DNA of 64,000 nt from Oscheius onirici (taxonomy: Eukaryota > Nematoda > Chromadorea > Rhabditida > Rhabditidae), in NCBI GenBank assembly GCA_932521025.1, contig OW051468.1, forward strand, positions 7,192,064 through 7,256,063. The letters run 5' to 3'. Of the stretch, positions 1 through 11,876 are shown one piece after another. The notes below the pieces were generated by a model that saw nothing but the letters and a program-made list of their open reading frames with translations, was not told the DNA's origin and made no database searches. The position numbers and the translations under genes are program-made. How positions within the stretch are numbered: position 1 is the stretch's first letter; every line of letters begins with the position of its first letter.

Positions 1-146
1 GCCATGAACTGACAGCCTTCGAGAGGAGGTGTCACGCTCAGTCTTTCCGGTTTCTTGGGTACCTCCTTGAATCCACAGCGGTGTTTGGCATAGTTCTTGG
101 ACACCCTCGGACCATAAAAGGAAGACAGATAGTTCTCTACCACGCA
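1..146 (-). pseudogene. 3' exon of an unrecognised gene, cut by left window edge
   Basis: On the minus strand an open stretch follows a good acceptor (agttttcag, ending at 147) and runs off the left edge. It reads CVVENYL...SKNYAKHRCGFKEV...GCQFMA, rich in Cys/Lys/Pro. An upstream open piece (about 345-265, ..RYELRNMLEQWPEPKTEAE..) may be a preceding exon. No family was recognised. A degraded, inverted copy of the same exon lies at about 1660-1812 on the plus strand, so this one may be the source of a duplication or may itself be decaying; whether it is still a gene cannot be judged without the sequence to the left. Confidence 0.3.
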
Positions 147-1812
147 CTGAAAACTCGTTATTCTTTCCTTTCTGTCTTCCCTTTGAGCAGGATATTTTTA
201 CTTTGGTAGACGCAAATTTTTTCGTTGAAATTGCACTGAGACCGGGTTGAGCACTGCCCAAGAAGGGTAAATGACTGTTCAAACTTCTGCCTCTGTCTTT
301 GGTTCTGGCCACTGTTCAAGCATGTTTCTCAGCTCATAGCGCACCATTGGTGGCAGGGGAGCCCTGTGAAACAGCCGAGGGTGGTTTGGTCTAGAGTTTT
401 TGGACTGTTTGGTCTGTCTGAGGCTATTTCAGTTCCGAATCTCTTTATCATCGTTTCTCAGTGGCTATGCATCCCGGTCAATGGAAAAGCCGTAGTGCAC
501 CACTCATTTTTGTCTAAAAGTTTGCCCGAGTCGGAATTACCCTTTTCCCATGTGATAGAACAGACTCTACTATTTTCTAGTTTTTCTCTTCTGTTATGTT
601 TCAGGACGACGCCTGGACATGTTCACATCTCAGTAACTACGCCCTTTCCTGACTGCTATTCAAGAAGTCTACACCTTGCTGGAAAGATTGAGCCAAGAAG
701 AAGTCGACGAACTCTGTGCAGAATAATGTTGGAACTACAGCTGAAGATGCGAAACGAGGTCGTTGGAGACGGGTCATGCCCATTTTTCGGGAACATGTTG
801 ATGGATCTAGAAGAAGACTCTAGCCGGAGACCAAAACTGAGAACTTTGATGCTACGACTGCTGATCTGACGAAAAGGAGATGCTGCCCAGAAGATGAAGT
901 TGCGGAACGTTTGGAATCGAAAGGACTGGTGTAACTGTTGCAGAATTCTACATCTGGATTCGGTGAGTCTCTTTTTTTCGAGCTACAGGCGTAAAAGCCC
1001 TGTACGCCTCACAGCCTGTGTTTTTGTTGTTTTTATTATCAAACCCTTTGGAGCATCTCTTATCTATCTTTCTGTTCCTATCCTAGCTGTTATTTATTTC
1101 TCCAGCTCAATTTTCAGGTAATGAATAATCCTTGACCTGTCGCGACCTGCTAAAATTCGCAGAAAAACGGATAATCCTTGACCTGTTTCGACATGTCCAA
1201 ATCGTGGAAAAATCGGGCATGACCCGTCTCCCAAAGACGTTTTTGAGTTATTCTACTTCTCCTTTTCGGCTAGTAGCTCAGCCTGTCCTGCATACTCAGT
1301 TCGACGGCTTATCCAGAGTTCCACGGCATAGCCCTCGACTTCTTTTCCGCTGGTAGCCTCCACTTCAATGCAACTCTTCAGGACATTCGTGTAATCAAAA
1401 TCGGCCAAGTTCTCGTCTTCCTATTACTCGACTGATTCGTATTGCAAGTAAGTTCGATATATTAGGCTCCTCAGTGACCTTAGTGACTTTCAAGATTCTT
1501 GTCCATTGAATTGCTAGTTACCCCAGTTTTCAGTTTGGCTCGAAGTATACATGTGTTCAGAGGTTGTTGATAACCATTCAATTCTTCGGATCGATACCTG
1601 AAAACAAAGGAAAGAACACTCCAACGGAGAAAAATACTGCCGATGGCTGTGAATCCTTGTCTGAAGTTTTAGCGCAAGAGAGAACTATCAGTCTTCCCCA
1701 GTGGTCCTCGGGTCTCCAAGAACTATACCAAACACCGCTGTGAATTCAAGGAGGTGCCTAAGGTACCGGGAAGACCGAGCGTGACACCTTCTCTGGCTGT
1801 CAATTCATGCCG
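1..1812. repeat. Inverted duplication with arms 1-150 and about 1660-1812
   Basis: The reverse complement of 1-150 matches 1660-1812 closely, including the ccaagaactatgccaaacac segment (right arm: one base changed) and the preceding splice acceptor. The arms face each other across about 1.5 kb. The right arm no longer keeps one open frame, so it looks like a dead copy. The inner 1.5 kb has only short open pieces (for example 652-720 on the plus strand, ..LLERLSQEEVDELCAE) with stops between, which looks like decayed coding sequence. There is also a 46-bp tandem step: ataatccttgacctgt at 1125-1140 recurs at 1171-1186. Confidence 0.55.
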
Positions 1813-2157
1813 GATTCACGAACTGCCTGTCACTTTTGCCGTCTCTCTTTTGATCAAAAGAACGCAGGTGTCTTTGGCGCTACTGTTCGCAATGTCTGAT
1901 TGTTAGTGTCTAGTATAACTATGCTGTAAGAGTTGGAAAAGTAAAAACACCTGACCTGGTAGTGAGAAGCCAACAGCACAGCAGAAGACATCGTGGCAGT
2001 AAAAAACAATGTTCATAGAGTGGAAGAGAGGATCCCAGCCTATTGAAGCAAAGCCGGACTATATCCCTACCATTTCTTTGTTTTAGGTCTCTTTTCCTGA
2101 TACTTTTACTTATTTATCTTTCAAACCAGTTCTGAGAAAAGACACCTTTATTGAACC
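1813..2157. other. Intergenic, nothing recognised
   Basis: About 345 bases between the inverted duplication and the CUB-1 stop codon. No open frame, repeat or RNA gene was seen; it should contain the CUB-1 3' UTR. Confidence 0.5.
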
Positions 2158-4769
2158 TCACTCCTTATCAAGAACAACAACAACATCTTGATCGGCGGAG
2201 AATGAGAAGACGGGGTTCTCGACTGTTTGCAGGACTAGGCTCTTCTTGAAAAACTTCTTGTAGAGGAAGAAGATAGTCGTGGTGAGGAGAAGAAGAACAA
2301 GCACAACAACGACCGCAATGACGACTGGGCTAGACTCCTCTTCCAAGGGGACAGGATGATTTTTGACGGCTTGGTACTGGATCTTGAAGCCCCTGAAATC
2401 ATTTTGTTTTAGAGCAAAATAAGAATCCCACTTGGCATTGTTGTTTTGATCCGAAGTGAAGAGAACTGTAGCGTTGCGAGACTTGGTTTCAAAGATCGTC
2501 TGCTTTCTCAAATGGCCGGACAGTCTGCCTAACACAGTGTTGTTCTGTCCGTCGTAGAAGTAGATAAAGTCCATGTGAGGTTCTGTCTCGAAGGAGCTGA
2601 CATTGAAGCGGATATGACAGTCTTCAGGAGCCTGAATGTGGTATTCGCAGTGGGTGCCGGAGCAATAGTTTTCCGGGAAGCGGGGAGAGTATAGTATGCC
2701 CGGTTTGTTAATCTCAGCCGCCAGAGTTCCAGACGAATGACAGTCACATTCTGAAAAGGGAGAATAACTATTTAGCCAATACTTACCGCTCTTTGTAATC
2801 CATTCCCACTGGAGGCCAAAGTTGGAGATGCCATTAGCCATCAGATTTCCACTGATAGCATCCCGAACGTAGTTGATCTTGACAGTGCTGTTGGTAACAA
2901 AATCCATGACCTGAAGTGCACTCTTCTTATCGAGCGACTCCATTCCATATAGATGTTCTTCGACTTCTCCTGCTTCTACATCGATAGTCTCTCCGTCATG
3001 AGGAAGATTGTACCACGTCTGCAGACGGAACACCCGCTCTGTTTCCAGCTGATCGTTGGGAATTTCGAAACGGCAGTACATCATGGGACAGTGAGATTGA
3101 ACGGTGAAGTTGAAGCTTCCATTCCTGGGGAGCTCTTTGGACTTGTGGGTAGGACATTCGCAATCTGAATAATACTTTCACACTTGTTGTTTAGTGTCTC
3201 ACCATCGGGCATTTCAATGACCTTGAGCGCCAGATCGAATCCATGATCGGAGGAAAACTGAGAAGAAGCAGAATATTCGACGCTCAGACGATCTCCGATG
3301 TAGATGGCCGTCTCCGAGATGTTCTTCTGGTGCTCGTTTAGACTGAAAGTTGATCGTTCAAAGAGAATGTTTGCCTCATTAGCAAACTGCTAAGAATCTT
3401 TTGTCTCTATCTACTGATATCATAAATGTGTTCTCTCTGGAAACAAAAGCCCAACTCACTTGTCCACTTCATCGTCGTCAACCTTGAAGAGAAGATAGTC
3501 CCCGCGCGCCCTGGTCTTGTGAACAGCCCTGACAACAAAAGCGTGTCTCATTCCATTTGGAGCTGGCTGACTGACTGTGAAGTTGTATTGACACTTGATG
3601 TTTCCACACATCATGTTCGGATAACCAGGAGAACTCAGTAGTTGAGGCTTGTCGATAGTCAGATTGAAGTTGGTAGTCGAACAGTTGCAGGCTAAAATAT
3701 TATATATTTTTTATTTGTTTTCAAACGTACGATCGTAGTTGATGGCCACATACTTAATCTCACAGTCGATTGTTTCAGTCAGCCAATTGTAGTAATGTTC
3801 AGAAGGCATAATAGAGACGTCGGAGATGCTTTGAAGGATCATCTCTGTCACGCTTCCATTCCCAATAACATTGACTTCCTCGTAGACATCATGGCTGTGG
3901 ATCGTATTGGCCTTCATTTTTAGGTTGATATTTTTACAGGTTGCCAGTAGACGAATGGGATGATAGTCGCTCTCGAATCGGAATGCGCATCCAGATCTTC
4001 CCCAGTCTTTTGTTTGAAGAGACTGGGGAGTCGCATTGACTTTGATGTGTGGCTCGGGACAGAAGCGGGTCAGTTCTTCTAAAACTGTGAATGAGAACCG
4101 TAGATTCTCAACTACTTGCCTTTGTCATATCTACGGAATTCGTACAAAACAAGTATCTGAGTTGGATTGTTAAAGACAGCAATGTGGAAGCCGTAATTTT
4201 CAGGGGCATGATATGAGATTCCGTTCCATTCCTTTCTTTTGTAGACGATCTCATCCTCGTTCACGTGATCGGAATTGTAGTAGTAGACGACCGTATCAAT
4301 CAAATTTTCATAGTGATAGGCATAAGAGACCATTGTCAGGATGGTTCCTTCGGCAGGAACAATCTTGAAATGACACTGGACTGGCTTGCAATCATCGGGT
4401 CTGAAATTAGTCACTGTTTTTGTAGATCGTTCATGATCACTCTATGGGTTGAAGGCAACATTTTCTAGCTTTCTGCTATTCTGAAAGCTTACTCAGAAGA
4501 TACAACTTCACTGAAGCTGGAAAGTGTCGTTTTCAAGCCGCGGTAGAAGTAAGACTCACCTAGCCTCAATCTTGACGGATCCTTTCATCTCGTCGGCTTC
4601 GTAAACAATATCCTGGCAAATGCATGGATCTGGTTTTTCCGTCGTAGTCGTAGCTTCAGTCGAAGTCGTCGTGTTGTCAGCTATCTCTGGCGTGTTGGTA
4701 GTTGGCTCAGCAGGAAGCTGACCAGCTGCTCCACAAAGTAGGAGAGGAAGAATGAGGAATATCCTCATC
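2158..4769 (-). CDS. CUB-1: CUB-repeat type I membrane protein
   Basis: Spliced model of eight exons: 4769-4560, 4400-4120, 4078-3731, 3691-3460, 3342-3203, 3164-2787, 2750-2432, 2392-2158, about 713 residues. It opens with a signal peptide (MRIFLILPLLLCGAAG), then a Thr-rich linker, then several CUB-type modules marked by CxC starts (CNCST, CECPTHKS, CDCHSSGT) and the SPGYP-like strand; the last is a standard CUB (FETEPHMDFIYFYDG). A transmembrane helix near the C-terminus is followed by KKFFKK and a tail with ENPVF. The intron at 4119-4079 must start with GC to hold frame; its acceptor could be six bases earlier. A splice acceptor (catctttag) 8 nt before the ATG suggests trans-splicing. Paralog of CUB-2. 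Ligand unknown; cell-surface receptor is inference. Confidence 0.85.
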
Positions 4770-4943
4770 TTGCAGACTAAAGATGAGGATGATCGGTCGG
4801 TGACTGATTTTCCTATGCTTGGAAAAAGGACGCAGTAGTACAAACCGAAGCGACGCAAAAACTTTACCAGCTTTTGTGCGGAGGTCGTACTTGAAATCAA
4901 TACCGTGCCAAAAAAGGTCAAAGCCACAATGAACCAAGTGTTT

Positions 4944-6566
4944 TTATTCGAATTTATCATAGAGAACATCACAGAGTACCGCCTGCCGAGCCATGCTTCC
5001 AATTAACAGTTTTCCGTTAGAGTATGCTGCAACAGAACTGGCTGAAATCAGCCGACCGTCGTCCATGAAAACTTGTTGAATCTCAGCCGTCTTCCAGTCT
5101 GGCGAATAGGACACTCGGAGTACCTGAACGACTTTGATTCCGACTTTTTACATTATTCTGTAACTATTTGATACCATCCTGTTCCACTGACTGCTACTCG
5201 AAATGCGAGGACACTGAGCCCTCGAAGTAACTTTAGGTGATTTGCCTGGATAAACGAGAAAATTCTCGAGCTTTCTAACAAACAAGGACTGAATGATCTT
5301 GCGCTGGAAATCTTTGTACTCACTGATATGAACTCAGTAATACTATTCAAAAAAATTGCAGTTACCTGTGACGGTGCGTAGCTCTTCAAATCATCAGCAA
5401 GACCGACATGGGTGAATAGTTGTCCGATCACTGGATGTGCTCCCTAAACATCTCATCATCCAATAGGCGTTTGACTCACAATCCAGACGACATTCTTCTC
5501 GTCGACGTAAAAGTTGTCCGGAGCAGTTTTCAGCTCTAGTTTACTGACTTCTTTCATCGATTTAAAGTCTTCTGACAGTTCAAAAACTGCCATGGATTTC
5601 AGATTGACCTGTCCAACAATGAGATGTTTCCCGTCTCTGTCTGTGGCCACAGCTGTGGTTGAACTCATTCCCTCTGCCAGCCAGTGGCTTTCTTTTCCGT
5701 CAAAGTAACAAATACTGCCGGCTTTCTTTCCAAAAAGAAACTCTCCAAGCATTTTGAGCTGTGTCTGTGCTGCTCCATCGTTTGCCACAATAAATTTGTT
5801 CTTTCCTACAGTCACCAGCGTGTTTGGTCTAAAAGTGGTTTTTGAAAAGCTTTAGGCGATGCTGCAAGAAATTTGCTTTCTTTCAGCGAAGTTACAAGAA
5901 ATTACGTATTTTCGGTAACGCTTAATTACGTACAAAACCACGATTTTGTCGCCATCTTCCTCACCTCACAAACTTGGAATCCTTTAGTGTTTTCACGAAT
6001 TCCAGCTTGTTCTTTTCTCTCGTCTCGTACTGGAAAACCTCAATCGTATGAGTAAAATCCGGTGGCTGGTGTGAGATGACATAAAGGAAGATTGTCTCTC
6101 CCTCCTGCCAATGACTAATTCCGTGTGGACGGAACTTTTCCTATTTTATTATCCATTTCCATTGAAATTACAAGTTACCGGATCGGGCAATCCAAACAGC
6201 TCGAGTTCAACTGGATCCTTGTCCGCTGCATTGAAATCAAATAGGAAAATTCGTCCTTTGGCTTCTGCCGGTCGTGGATTAAGAAACCACATTCCGGAAG
6301 TGATAAAAACCAGTCCAAGGCTCTCAACAACGACAAAATCTTCGGATCCGTAATCTGGGAAGAATTTTCCTCTTTTACCTAAAAACTATACCGATTCCAT
6401 TCAATTTTCGACAAGGTCCTGGCCGCTGGTTGAGCGCCTTCTTATTTACATCCATTGCTATCCTGTCAGATAAGTTTTAACCTTTTTTAATACAAACTCA
6501 CATAAAATTGAAAACATAGACGGCCACGGCTGTGAATAAGCCCAGCCAGAAGACTTTCCACAGCAT
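4944..6566 (-). CDS. PON-A: membrane-anchored paraoxonase / MEC-6-like protein
   Basis: Seven exons (6566-6502, 6462-6392, 6354-6179, 6134-5965, 5828-5480, 5443-5366, 5123-4944), 362 residues. An N-terminal hydrophobic anchor (LWKVFWLGLFTAVAVYVF) precedes the arylesterase beta-propeller, with the family landmarks RPGPC, PHGISHW, IVANDG, WLAEGM, APSQVLRV and a C-terminal VLCDVLYDKFE. Vertebrate paraoxonases are Ca-dependent lactonases; in C. elegans the anchored relatives MEC-6 and POML-1 are ER factors for DEG/ENaC channels, and the uncleaved anchor here fits that branch. Exons 1-3 have the same lengths (65, 71, 176 nt) as PON-B. The polyadenylation signal overlaps the stop (gaataaaa). It lies 130 bp after the DPH6-like stop and 174 bp before CUB-1, so co-transcription is likely. 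Catalytic activity cannot be judged. Confidence 0.88.
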
Positions 6567-6696
6567 TTTTACCTATCTATTAAAAAAATTTGTTCTTTTT
6601 TTGTTAGATAGCGTGAAAGAACACTTTCTCATACATTTTTACGCTAAATTGTGAATTTATAGCAAAATCAACAAAATGTACACAAAAAAAGTAAAA

Positions 6697-8218
6697 TTAC
6701 TTTTCTTCCAGTTCCAACTTCAGCAGCCGGAGATAGCTGACTGGACTGACGTCGTTGTCGTCGTGTTTCACTACCTGCAGACTTTTCTATGCAAACTATT
6801 CCAGAAAAACCAACCTCCGATTCAACTAGGCGTATCCGCTTTCTGAACAGGGAACAATCGAGGACGAAGGACTCGTATTCGCCTCCTTCACCGCAGGGAT
6901 GAACGCCGTATTTTTCTTGTAGTTTGAGCATTATTGGTTCTATCTAAACAAACATATTATCTGCCTGGAAAAAAAGAGCTTACTTCTTCCAGCGACATTC
7001 CCAAATTTCGACTGTCCAGTCCGATGGCCGCTACTTTGATTATTATGGCGTGAACTTTGTTTTCAATCATTTCGCGCAGCAGTTCCTACATTTACCTGTT
7101 TTTAAACATTAAGAATTAAAACTTACAGCTTGATCTCGTTCCCATAGGTAGCAGACGGGAACGAGGTCCAATCTCCGACATACTTCTTCGACTCGTTGTT
7201 TTTGGTAGCTGGACAGTACAGCCCCGGCTGAGACTCCTAAAATGCTGAGCTAAAATAAGGTAGGAGTGTCTAATCATGTCTGACTAGGTGTGCTACAAAT
7301 TTAACTGAACTGAGGCGAGATCAAAAGGTCAAGGGATGTCCTAGACCGCTGGTAAAAGTATCTAAAGTGCTATAGTCCGAGTCTATGCTAATGTTTGTTC
7401 GAGGCCACGAAAAAAGTGACGAGGGATCAGATGATCGATTTTCGAGTTCGAGCTAGAATGAATTGTACTTTTGAAAGACTGATAGAAACTCTAATCGGCG
7501 AAATTAGATCGAAAGATGACGAATACAGATGGGTCTTGTAGGAATGTCAGCAATCAGCCATTTCACCTTCACCAGCCTTTTATACTTTTGGACCTGACTA
7601 CATAGGCTACGAAGCGGACGTCAGCTGGGCCGATAAACGGAGGGAGGTTGAGTTTGCCGAGCTTTCAAATACGGGAGACCTATTTGATGTAAAAGAGGGA
7701 TGAAGCTCTTTGAAGCAAAATTTGCTATTTTCCTAACAATAAGGAGACCTTTGAATTGGAAACATGAACATGGGCATAACTTTTGATTAGAAAGAGCTAG
7801 AGAGGTTTTTCAAAAAAAAAAAAGAGGTCCTACCCGTTTTAGGAGTGCTCTCCTTGTTGCATGACTAAACCCTATAAAACCCAATAAAAAGCCTACCTTT
7901 CACAGCCGGATGATTCTTTTTCACCTCTTTGAGCAGTTCGTAAAGATCTTCGACTTCATCCCCGGCAGTCTTTGTGTATTCCGAGCCCTGGTTGACTGGC
8001 AATCCCGAAATTGCTCGTCTGTACAACGGCACGTCCATTGCCTGGCTGTACAGCTCGACGCCTTCGCTTCCAACCGTCTGATACATGTAAGAATCGAGCT
8101 CGGAGGGAACAGCCGGGTGCAAATTAGCTAAGGCGACTATTCGATGTCCTTTCTCAACGGCACATATCAGATTGTAGCAGCTGTCTTTGCCTCCAGACAC
8201 GAGGCCCACAATATTCAT
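6697..8218 (-). CDS. DPH6: Diphthine--ammonia ligase (DPH6/ATP-pyrophosphatase family)
   Basis: Five exons (8218-7897, 7236-7127, 7085-6984, 6943-6815, 6774-6697), 246 residues, close to the usual ~265. The N-terminus carries the PP-loop LVSGGKDS that binds ATP, followed by GHRIVALANLHP and the SYMYQTVG segment typical of the family; the C-terminal half has VCYLWERDQ, GLDSRNLGM, GVHPCGEGGEYESF. The enzyme uses ATP and ammonium to amidate diphthine on elongation factor 2, the last step of diphthamide synthesis in the cytosol. Upstream in-frame codons to 8260 exist, but the conserved family start is at the chosen Met. The first intron (660 nt) is far longer than the others, which are 36-46 nt. 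Between akirin and PON-A on the same strand. Confidence 0.9.
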
Positions 8219-8516
8219 CTCACAAATTGATTTCCATTGAAAAGGCAGGGAAACAAACACGGCATTAGGACGAAGGCATAAATTACAAGTTGCGTCTCGG
8301 GAAACTATAGATTTATTCAGTATATAAGCGAAGCATTCAGGCTAGATGACAGGGACCCAATCACACACTAAAAATGGCAATGATCGTGTAACCAAACGAC
8401 CGGTAGCAATGGGAGAGGAGGAGAGGTCACTCTAAGCAAAGCACATTTTGATATTAATAGAAGACGGGAGCAAATATAAATGAATATAAGGCAATGATGA
8501 TGTGGGGAGTTGTGAC

Positions 8517-9414
8517 TTAGGAGAGGTAGGAAAGATCCACGGCGCTCTTCTCCCTGATATGAGCAGCGGCAGCTAGCTGATCCTCGGCAAATTGGACATA
8601 CTGTTCGTGTTGTTCATCCAGTCTCTGGTTGAGCGCGGTTTCGTACTCGTGGCGAAGCCGAATTTCCTGCTCTTTTAGAAGACGCTCGCAGATTAGCTGG
8701 ACTTGTTTCAGACTGAACTGGGGCTTCTCGCTGAGATTGGCGAATGTGTTCTTTTTTGGCGAGCATTCTCCTTCCGAATCGGAACCAGACTGAAAAAAAG
8801 TGCTTTTTGAATGAGTCGGAAAAGCGTTGAGCTACACGGCCTTGTTGACAAGGAAGAAACGAAGTGACGTGCGAGAAAGGCCAGCTAATTCGCAATAAAA
8901 AGGCGAAATGAAGCGAATTAGAGAAAAAGACTGAATCAGATGAGATTATTACACAACAACAGAGATCTGATCTTTGAAATTACCTGTGTAGGCGAGTTTG
9001 GTACTCTATATTTGGAGACCGGATTGTTCTCATCTCCCGAGTGGTCGGCAGCATCTGTCATAGTCCTTTTGGGAATAAGCCGTCTCCTCTTCAGATTGCG
9101 AATTTCTGAGCGCAAATAGGCACCGATTTGAGCGGAGGTGAGTTGGCATCCAGGAGCATCCGGGAAAGCGGAATTGGCATCACGCTGTAAGAAAATAGGT
9201 AAGAAAAAATACGAAAGATTCGACAAACCTTGGCAACACTTTGCGCAAAACTGCTCGTTGATGGCAAGCTGGCAGCAATTGTTCCCATTTGAGGACGGAA
9301 GGGCGAACAGTGAGTGGCGGCGTGACGGGCACGTTTAGCCTCAGTCGTGAATCCCTCCTCAACCAAGTACGAGTCGTAGTCGTGCGGACGTTTCAGAGCT
9401 AGTCCACAGGCCAT
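8517..9414 (-). CDS. akir-1: Akirin, nuclear chromatin/transcription cofactor
   Basis: Three exons (9414-9229, 9184-8984, 8789-8517), 219 residues, near the usual ~200. It starts MACGLALKRPHDYD, as ak irins do (MACGATLKR..D), has a basic cluster KRARH / NLKRRRLIPKR, and ends in the diagnostic akirin C-terminal helix: FSLKQVQLICERLLKEQE, HEYETALNQRLDEQHEQY and the final SYLS. Akirins are small nuclear proteins that link transcription factors to SWI/SNF-type remodelers and, in flies and worms, work in innate immune gene activation and meiotic chromosome structure. An acceptor (ctatttttcag) lies 4 nt before the ATG, fitting trans-splicing. It would be the first gene of the akirin-DPH6-PON-A-CUB-1 series. 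Confidence 0.93.
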
Positions 9415-10354
9415 TTTTCTGAAAAATAGACCTGCTTCGAACCGAGTTTGGAAATTTAGAGAAAAAAAAGCCAGGAGATTTAGAGAATGGTATTAAGGAA
9501 ACAAATTTCAGGCATGTTTGCGAGGAAAACGAAGCATAACGGAGAAATTTCAAGAGCAAGTGAGAAAATACGGCTGTAATGAAAGAACCGCCCCCTAAAC
9601 AGCGCCGATATATACGAAAATCATCGAAAATCGAACACCATTCGGGCGTATTGATTGCGAAAGTTCCGAAAAGGCTCTGTGTCGCACACGGCTAAATCTG
9701 CAACGAGTTTCCAACAAACTAACACTTGTAACATCCGAGTTTCAGCGACAGATAGAGGGGAGAAAAGTTAGAGAAGAATAACAGTCAAGGCCATAGAAAC
9801 GAGACAACGCGACACGCGGCGCGACCAATACTATTAAGGACGGTGGTCGGCCCTGCGAATCTAAAGCAGTGGACCATTTTCAATCAAACGGACTGGCACT
9901 GTGTAAATTTTAGCAGAAAAGGTGGATGAAAAATGTGAAATTGTAGGAAATCAGGGAAGGAAATTTTTAGTGCTATTAAATTATACACACCCAGAACGTT
10001 TTTCTGGTTATATTATTGACGGAGGACACTTTCCATACTTTAACTTGCTTTTGGCAAAAAATTATCGGAAAACGTGGGTGAAAAAAAGAGAGGACGAAAT
10101 GAGGAAAGAGTGATACCTCAAAGAAAATTGCTGAAATCGATTTGAATTTTGTCGCGTTATTTGTGTAAGTTACTGTAGCCTGTAAATGTCTCGAAAATCG
10201 ATTTTCCTTCCAAAGAAAACTGATTCTGCTCTTCCCGGATCAGGACTTTGCCCATTGCAAGTTTACGACTCTTTGAAAAGCAATAAACTCGAGTAATCTA
10301 AGAGTGCGGCATCCGGGTGTTGATAATGCTCAGGGCCACATTGTTTGAAGAAGC
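9415..10354. other. Intergenic between divergent akirin and F-box genes
   Basis: About 940 bases. It must hold the akirin promoter on one strand and that of the F-box gene on the other. Long A/T tracts are present; a 63-codon open stretch at 9922-10113 has no recognisable features and was not called. No repeat or RNA gene was seen. Confidence 0.5.
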
Positions 10355-11475
10355 ATGGCTTTCGAGCTGCTCCAACTCTCTCAACATGATCTCTTGGCCA
10401 TTTTGAACAAAATGTCCCGGGTTTCTTTCGCCCGAAGCCGACAATCTACCAAACTCTTGAATGATTTTGCAACAAACTGCAGCAAAAGCATTGGGCTACC
10501 ATTCTGTTGGCCTATTTCTATTGAAAACTATACCCAAGCTACAGAACACGAGTTGACAGGGTTCTTCTTCAAACACGTCTCTTTTTCTGATGTAAGTCGG
10601 TAGTTTGGATGAATTATATGGAATTTCCAGACAAATTTAAATGGTCCTAACCATGAGACAATGAGACAGCTGGTCAAGAATCGACAGTGGAGAGGGGGTC
10701 ATCTGGAAGTGACTACCTCAATTTCTACTGATCTGTTGAAAGTACTTCGACCCAGATGTCTTTCTTGTGACTTGACTCATACCGACAGTTTCATCCCAGT
10801 GAGGCTGATCTCTTTCCAGTCAATATTTTTCAATTTAGAGCTCTGTGCAAGTCCTTCATCTCTCCTTTTCTGAGCCAGTAGATAACTGGTCAGGCTTTGG
10901 AAATGTTCAGGTCATGACTCTGGACTCTGATGACTCGACTGTTACCATCAAGGCTGTCAAAAGAGCACTGAGGGTGAGTCAACTGTTACTGTTGGAAACT
11001 GTGAGAGACTCTGTCTTTTGGTTCAGTAGTACTTTCAGTAATTCCTCCTCCGGTTCAATACTAATAGTTTTCAGGTCTGGAAACAAGGTAAATTGAACAG
11101 TATGAGAGTCATGGAAACTGGTCCTATCTGCACATCTCTAGTTGCCGGTCATCGATCAGAGTATGCAGAAAAACTGCGAGAAATCGCCGGGCAGTTTGTA
11201 GAGGCCAAAGACTTTGATGTGGAATTCGGTCTATACGGAGCTAAAGTAAGTACATCTACATTATGGTGAAATAGTCCTAATTTCAGTACATGGGCATGCT
11301 GAATCATAAAATACGAACCGAGAGTGGTCAAGCCTTACTGTCTGTGGTTCTGGATGAGGCTCTGGATAGTTTGAAAGTCTACGTCCAGGTCCACTTCAAC
11401 CAGTCCATTTACAAGGTCTCATTTCCACCGAGACGTCTAAGGATAGAGGACTATTTCGATGATTTTTGCTTGTAA
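10355..11475 (+). CDS. F-box protein (nematode type)
   Basis: Five exons (10355-10591, 10631-10798, 10839-10973, 11075-11245, 11287-11475), all phase 0, 299 residues. The first ~45 residues form an F-box-like helix set (LLQLSQHDLLAILNKMSRV, then SRQSTKLLNDF); the rest has short leucine-containing segments and no recognised substrate domain. F-box proteins bind SKP1 through this motif and present substrates to CUL1 ubiquitin ligases; nematodes have large, fast-changing families. All four introns fall exactly between codons, which is unusual here and may reflect recent intron-size trimming or chance. It lies alone on the plus strand; PON-B begins 401 bp downstream. F-box call is by pattern, not alignment. 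Confidence 0.7.
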
Positions 11476-11876
11476 ATTATGAAAAAAATATGTATATTGT
11501 AGAGTCTGTGAGTCAGTCCTTTATGCAAAGTCAACCGTCGTCTGATAGAAGGCGCTCCAAATACTCGGCCAACAGTCAGCTACCAAAATGTCTTGATAAT
11601 GATTTACATTCCAGCTTAGAAGTGTGTAAATATGATAGATGTATGCGCAAGGTTCCTGTGACGGGAAAAAAGGGTTCGAGATTTCCAGCGACAGGCTGAA
11701 GATACCCGAGTTCAGATTTATTTTACCGGAAATCTTCTATTGATCCTTGGCCTATCGACTGGCTTGCCGCTTTCTCTAGCTTTTGTTTTTCTCCCACTTG
11801 ACCCCTGTTTGTCTTATTTTCGAGAGAACTGATAAGAGTCTGCCATCTCAATTACACCCTACTCTGTCCATCAGAA
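11476..11876. other. Intergenic between F-box gene and PON-B
   Basis: About 400 bases with no gene. The last bases before the PON-B ATG read ctgtccatcag then aa, an acceptor 2 nt from the start codon, as for trans-splicing. Confidence 0.5.

Noticed and set aside
366-869. 167-codon open stretch on the plus strand
   Set aside because: It does not start with a supported ATG context, has no domain, and a different frame inside it looks more protein-like; it lies within the decayed inverted-duplication region.
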